A DNA stretch of 64,000 nucleotides from Adiantum capillus-veneris (lineage: Eukaryota; Streptophyta; Polypodiopsida; Polypodiales; Pteridaceae): positions 138,681,108 to 138,745,107 of the forward strand of contig CM043955.1 in NCBI GenBank assembly GCA_014529385.2, written 5' to 3'. The translations under genes and the position numbers were made by a program. Below the pieces are notes generated by a model that had not been told where the DNA came from, searched no databases, and worked only from the letters and a program-made list of their open reading frames with translations. This document shows, piece by piece, positions 59,480-64,000 of this stretch (positions within the stretch are counted from its first letter, which is position 1; every line of letters starts with the position of its first letter).

Positions 59480-60230
59480 TGTGTTCTTGTCGAAGGATGA
59501 ACCTAGGTTGGAGCTCGTTTGCTTCATCCTCGATCTCTGGTGGGTCTTCATTTATGGCATTTATTGGTGGCTCTCCTTAATAAGGCTCGAATAGGCTCTC
59601 ATGAAAAATGATATATATGAGCCAGTAGTTGGGCAACTTTAATTGATAAGCCATCTTATATATGGGATTGAAAATTTAGAAGGGGCCATAGTATCTTTGT
59701 GCTGACCTAGCATAATACCTTTAATGGCCCGTAGGATTCTTGTGTTGAATTTGCCTTAGATGAGCCTTGGGGAAGTTTAGTAAGACCCAACTTTTTTTCT
59801 TTTTCTTTGAAGGATAAGGCTCTTTTGTGCCTAATGGGCAGGAGCCTATTTTGCCTAGCTAATAGATGGATATAGCCTGTTTAATCTTCTAAAAAGATTC
59901 GTTTTGATCTTGGCTCTACTCCTTTGCAATGAAGATCTTCCGAGGTACCTTAAGCTACAAGGGACTTTTGGATCTTCCGTCTTTAGCCTCGAAAGGTATT
60001 TTCCCCTTCGAAGTATGTTCACGTTATTAGAGACGTATTGTTAGGTTAAGTACTTCTCCCATTTTGAGCATTGATCTACTTCGAATCACAAGCTTTTAGT
60101 AGATCAAGGATCATTAGTTTTGTGATTTTCCTTTTGGCCATCCATTGGAATAGTAGGCCGACATAAGAGGGCTACTCTAGTTCTGATAAAGACTCTATCA
60201 GAATTAGTGGTGTAAGGTGCATCGGAATGA
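59480..60230 (-). pseudogene. Gypsy integrase, core end and C-terminal domain
   Basis: 60000-60210 reads in broken frames SAYYSNGW (from SAYHPQTDGQ), SLIY-KLVIRSRS and GKIPFEAKDGR, the end of the integrase catalytic core. 59480-59730 reads IYKMAYQLKLPNYWLIYIIF, HESLFEPY, a stop, then GEPPINAINEDPPEIEDEA and RFILRQEHKVLRN, the GPF/chromodomain-like C-terminal region. Integrase joins element cDNA to the genome; this copy cannot. Confidence 0.75.
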
Positions 60231-60249
60231 ATGTTTGAACTTTTCTCAA

Positions 60250-61170
60250 GATGAGTGCTCTAAACTGTGCTCAAGGGTTCCTTTTTCTTATGGAAGGGAG
60301 AGCCTTCCGTCCTAGAAGATAGAGAAGAGAATACGACACCAGAGACGTTGTAAAACCCTCCTCCAAAAGCCCCACTCTCGTCGGCGAGAGTAGTCTACTA
60401 TTGATTGCACAAACTGGTACAAAGTGGATGCATGTGACTGATGCAAGTCTACGCTAGATCGATGACGACGACGGGGATGGCGAGACCGATCTAAGGGCTG
60501 AAATCTGATGCTCTTTATCTGTTGTCCAAAAACACTAGTGGCTGAAATCTGCTACTCCTTATCTGTTGTCCAAAAACGCTAATAGGCTGAAATCTACTGC
60601 TCTTGAAAATGCAAGAGAAAATGCTGATTTTGATGGTCTTTATGGCTGAAAATCTGCTGATGCTTGGCTAGGCTAAAAACGCTAGACAAAGGGGGAGCGA
60701 TCTGGGGATTCTGGAAAACGCTAGGGGCTGGGACTGTTTGGCGATGAAGTTATGATGAAAAATGCCAAGGCTAAAATTCTCCAGCGCTAGTTGCTTGCTG
60801 ATGAAAACGCTAGGGGATGGATGTCTTGCTTGGAGGAGAATCGCCACCAAGGGTTCTTACTGAGAAGTTTAATAAGTGAAAAATGTCAAAAATAGGGAAA
60901 AAGGCCTACACAATGTAAAAATGCTAATGATGGGATCTGACTGGAATATGATGGTCATGCTGTGTGCAACCAAGGGATATGCATCTAATCTAAGTGTCTG
61001 GACATGCACGGTCTGCGAACAGACTCACAAAAGTGCCATATCACTTCCTATTCTAGACTAACTTGACTGAACTGAACCCTGATCATGCTATAGCTTGTCC
61101 ACGGACACATGGGTTGGATGTGTCACGTGACAAGTGGTCATGGTAGGATTTCTATCCGACAAAATTAGAT
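60250..61170. mobile_element. About 900-bp insertion in the integrase gene
   Basis: The integrase zinc domain ends near 61180 and the core resumes near 60230; what lies between has no integrase similarity. It contains tandem GGCTGAAATCTG...TTATCTGTTGTCCAAAAACG units at 60497, 60540 and 60585 (43-45 bp), and scattered AAAACGCTAGG motifs (60714, 60803), the reverse complement of the block at 17925-18300. No terminal repeats or target duplication were fixed. Some of the lost core may be deletion rather than interruption. Confidence 0.5.
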
Positions 61171-61179
61171 GTTGGGCAA

Positions 61180-61370
61180 GCCATGGTCCCTCTATCATAC
61201 TTCATCTTTTGGTATACCATACATTTTGAAACATACTCTTATATGTTCTCGTTTCTTGGTAAGCCAATACAAGTATGCTTTTACTCCTAGCAGAGTAATT
61301 CGAATTCCTCTTTGCCCCGCATATGGAACGAGCATGCGAAGTGAGGAAGATATAGCCTATTGAGGTATGG
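61180..61370 (-). pseudogene. Gypsy integrase zinc-binding domain
   Basis: Broken frames read GYLPYLNRLYLP, YAGQRGIRITLLGVKAYLYW and SKCMVYQKMKYDRG. This is the H-H-C-C domain of gypsy integrase; the second Cys of the CxxC pair is Tyr here. It lies directly downstream of RNase H. Confidence 0.75.
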
Positions 61371-61384
61371 AAGATAACCATCCT

Positions 61385-62170
61385 CTAACATGAGTGGTTC
61401 TTTTTTCTTCCATTTGTAAAGGCTATTATCATATCCCTAAAGTCTGGGTCAGAAGCATATTTAACTAACATAAAAGATAGTTCATTGTAAGTTGCTATTG
61501 ATACCCTATCTACCCTTGGCCATCGTGAAAGTGCATCAGCTACATGATTGTGCTTGCCAGCAATGTGAGCAATGTAAAAATTAAATTGCAAGAAGAAACT
61601 TGCCCACCTCATTTGTTTGTCAGATAGCTTGGTTTACATCATGGATGGAGTCCTCATCAAGAAGTACTTCCATGTGTCTATGGCATGTAAAACAGCTCGT
61701 AGCTCCTTTTGTATATGTCCAACATTCGCTCATTGGATTTGAGTCTTTGAATCTCGTATGCTATGGTATTCCCTTCTTGAAGCAAAGTTTTGCTCGAAGG
61801 CAATCATCTAGGCATTACATTGGACCTCAAATAGCTTTGAGAGATCCTGTAGTGGTAAGCATAAGTTGAGAGTTAAGTTTGTGTTTGAACTTTTCAAAAG
61901 TATTTTGCTCTCTTTGTAGTCCATGTATACTTAACGTTCTTTTTTGTTACGTCATGTATTGGACCTGCTATAAGCATGAATTTTTCCTATGAAGCATCTC
62001 TAGTATGCACTCATACCTTTAGAGCTTTGCAACTCATGTAGACTCCTTGGATTAGGCCATCTTTTTATTACCTCTACCGTTTGTGGATCCATACAGATAC
62101 CACCTTTAGAGATAAGGTGACCTAATTATTGAATCTGTTGAAAAATTCACTTTTCTTTTGGTTAAAAGAA
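61385..62170 (-). pseudogene. Gypsy RT thumb and RNase H
   Basis: LGHLISKGGICMDPQTVEVI and KRWPNPRSLHELQS (about 62030-62140) are RT thumb/connection. ELRAVLHAIDTWKYFLM and RWASFFLQFNFYIAHIAGKH then NHVADALSRWPRVD (61460-61720) are the RNase H end. Several stops lie between. The sequence immediately upstream (62170-62193) lacks the RT palm. Confidence 0.85.
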
Positions 62171-62192
62171 AGCCTAATCTCTCTCAAAACTA

Positions 62193-62570
62193 CTAGTTCA
62201 TGCTATTTCCTTTTGAACTCCTCTTGTGGAGCTTATAAAGCTCAATAAGGAGGCTTATTAGGCAGTGGCTCCATTGCATGGCCATTGTCCCCTCATTGTG
62301 GAGATAGCTCACGGGGGTATCATCAATAAAAACATTTTGGAATCCATTTAGGAATTTACTCGTTGAAACATCAAATTCATTTACAGACTTTCTAACAGAA
62401 ATCATGTATATGAAAATATAAATTTTCATTAACTTGTGAAAATCATGCACACTTACAAGGGATAGGATGCTATCCGACTCATAAACATGTATGTACATAT
62501 CTCCTAGCATAGGAAAACGAAAGCCTTTTTCTATGAGCATCCTCTTTTGGAGTTTGCAGCATAGAAACTC
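62193..62570 (-). pseudogene. Gypsy protease-RT linker and RT start
   Basis: VSVHDFHKLMK, FLNGFQNVFIDDTP and SHCLISLLIELYK match the linker and first RT residues (usually FxDVFPxDLP...HAIELxPGxxPP). The frame then ends at 62193 and the next recognisable RT is the thumb, so roughly 130 residues containing the YxDD site are gone. Confidence 0.7.
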
Positions 62571-64000
62571 AAGGCGGCTCGTTGCGTGCATTTCTTTGGG
62601 GACAAGCACGATAGACATGCCCTTGCTGTCCACACTGGTAGAATTTTTTATCCTTACGAGAACACTCTAGCTCTGTTGGAGAGAGTCTATTCTTACCTTT
62701 GTAGACTCCTTTCTCCTTAGCTTTCTTATCGTTGTTGCTAGAGTTGCCTTTGGAAGAAGTTTGAGCATTATTCCTCCCTCTAGGCTCATTTTGATCCTTC
62801 ACTTCCATAGGCTTAGAGTTTCTCTTAACCCCTTGTTGGAAATTGACTTGAGAGGCGACCATAGTATGGTGTATGACCACCGTTATGGTACTAGGCCTTT
62901 GCGAGTTAATATACTCGGCCATCTCTTCAGAAAGTCCCGCACAGAATTGTTGCTTTTGCTCCCCAAAGTCTACCTTTTTGTAGACAGTGGCTTTGAGAAG
63001 TAAATCCCAAAACTTATCTACATACTTCTGGATAGACTCGTAGGGAGAGAGTTTCAAGCTTTGCCATTCTGTGAGGACATTGTCTTTAGTGTTGCTTGCT
63101 AGAAAGTGTTTCATGATGGAGGCTCTTAAAGCCCTCCATGTCCTTGGAGATTTTCTTTGGGCTCGTAGGCTAGCCCACCATTGACGAGCGGAGCTCTGGA
63201 AATGCATAGATAACCGATGCAGTTTAGAGGACTCCATGAAACCCTCATCACCAAAGACCACATCAAACTGTTGGATGAAGGCCAAGATCTTGTCCATAGC
63301 ACCAAAGGTGCCATCATAGGTAAGGAAAGTGGTGTTATTTCCTCCCTCCTTGAACTTATTCAGCTTCTTGGACCTTCTCCATACCGGATAGGACTTGCGA
63401 TGGACTTTCCTCTTGGGCTCTTTGAGAGAAGAGCCGCTACCTTCATTGGAGTATGAGGAAGGTGTTGAAGATGGAGAAGAGGGTGACCTCTTTCTCTCCT
63501 TTTCCTTCTTTTGGTACCTCTCTTCCTTTTTGTGATAACCAGGAAGAGGACTTTGTGGCGATCTTTCCCTCTTGGGGGAAGTTGGATATCGTTGAGGCCA
63601 CCGTCTTCTTGGAGCCATGTCTTCGGAAGTATTGGGAGACTCACTTCTCTCTCCTTCCCTTGGTGAAGGCACTATAGTAGAGACTTCGCCTCTCTTCTTG
63701 GATGGAGGTAAGCCCTCTAGTAAACGTTTAAGCACTTCGTATGGGTTATCCCCTTCTCTCACCGTAGAGAGCCATCTCTTGGAAATCTCTCGAAGAGACT
63801 TCTCAGTTGCTCTCTCTTTTGGGGGAGTTTAGAGAATCCTATAACTATGAAGTTGTTGGAAAACTTCACCTTGTAGGGCTGGGTTTCCCATAGCTTGTTG
63901 CAGCTTAGAAAAAAGACAATTGATAAACATGGGAGCATCATCATTAGCACCTTCATGTGCAAAATCAAAGTTATCAATTGTTCATTCTACTCTCTTGATT
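62569..64000 (-). pseudogene. Gypsy gag, long open frame with one TAA
   Basis: The frame is open from 63828 to 62569 (about 420 codons; the first ATG is at 63618) and also from the window edge to a TAA at 63829-63831. The upstream part reads DFAHEGANDDAPMF and KLQQAMGNPALQGEVFQQ. The N-terminal half after the TAA is Ser/Pro/Arg/Lys-rich. The gag core follows (LTYDGTFGAMDKILAFIQQF, QSSARQWWASL, TWRALRASIMKHF), then a zinc knuckle FYQCGQQGHVYRAC (62602-62643) whose first Cys is Phe. It is the best preserved retroelement frame here; only one stop and one lost zinc ligand show decay. Confidence 0.85.

Larger units (their letters stand above)
59480..64000 (-). mobile_element. Second Ty3/gypsy element, gag to integrase, disrupted
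   Basis: Right to left: gag (from beyond the window edge), protease/RT linker, RT thumb, RNase H, integrase zinc domain, a foreign insertion, integrase core end, and integrase C-terminal region. The order gag-PR-RT-RH-IN is gypsy. The RT fingers and palm are deleted at about 62190. Neither LTR is in view on the right; on the left nothing can be fixed as an LTR. Confidence 0.8.

Noticed and set aside
59314-59580. Plus-strand ORF at 59.3-59.6 kb
   Set aside because: It is the shadow of the gypsy integrase C-terminal region on the other strand.

Overview
This window looks like nuclear DNA of a land plant. The introns are GT-AG, the one intact gene belongs to a plant-specific family, and there are fragments of plant-type pentatricopeptide (PPR) genes. 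Most of the rest is decayed Ty3/gypsy, Ty1/copia and LINE retroelements. The style of the PPR and LINE fragments and the very high density of (GA)n/(CT)n microsatellites suggest a fern or another seed-free vascular plant; that placement is inference. No rRNA, tRNA or CRISPR array was seen.

Only one gene is clearly intact: a CELLULOSE SYNTHASE-INTERACTIVE (CSI1-type) gene on the + strand at 36490-44743. Its six coding exons join in frame to 2138 residues, an armadillo-repeat array followed by a C-terminal C2 domain. Its product is expected to link plasma-membrane cellulose synthase complexes to cortical microtubules. The last intron carries transposon debris and a long GA tract. A TATA-like box near 34986 and a likely 5' UTR exon lie upstream. 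A second possible gene, of unknown function, is at 536-2041: TATA box, good ATG, a 76-bp phase-0 intron and an apparent frameshift.

Layout: 0-2 kb, the unknown gene. 2.6-7 kb, minus-strand remains of an unclassified transposon, including a coiled-coil ORF broken by three exact-length 253-bp tandem copies. 7.8-15.5 kb, a minus-strand Ty3/gypsy element (gag, DGG protease, RT, RNase H) whose long leader, between the primer-binding site near 14863 and the gag start at 11388, holds a satellite built on a 24-bp palindrome. 16.4-18.3 kb, rearranged copia and LINE pieces. 18.9-20.7 kb, duplicated PPR fragments. 22.6-24.2 kb, a copia relic with LTR and tRNA-iMet-type primer-binding site. 24.7-29.7 kb, two DNA elements of 358 bp and 3.2 kb sharing the inverted terminus GGGTAAAGGGGCC and flanked by TA. 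30-35 kb, repeats, including a Tourist-like nested foldback at 34039-34503. 36.5-44.7 kb, the CSI gene. 44.7-48.5 kb, small repeats and orphan ORFs. 48.6-52.6 kb, a dead L1-like LINE. 53-56 kb, a gypsy gag relic. 56.3-57.1 kb, a second LINE RT. 59.5-64 kb, a minus-strand gypsy element whose RT core is deleted and whose integrase is split by a roughly 900-bp insertion.

The transposon genes do not form a working system: nearly every one carries stops, frameshifts or lost catalytic residues. The strongest unexplained structures are the palindromic dimeric satellite in the gypsy leader, the TA-flanked TIR family, the perfect hairpin at 25931-26028, and the minisatellite family shared by 17.9-18.3 kb and the integrase insertion at 60.3-61.2 kb.
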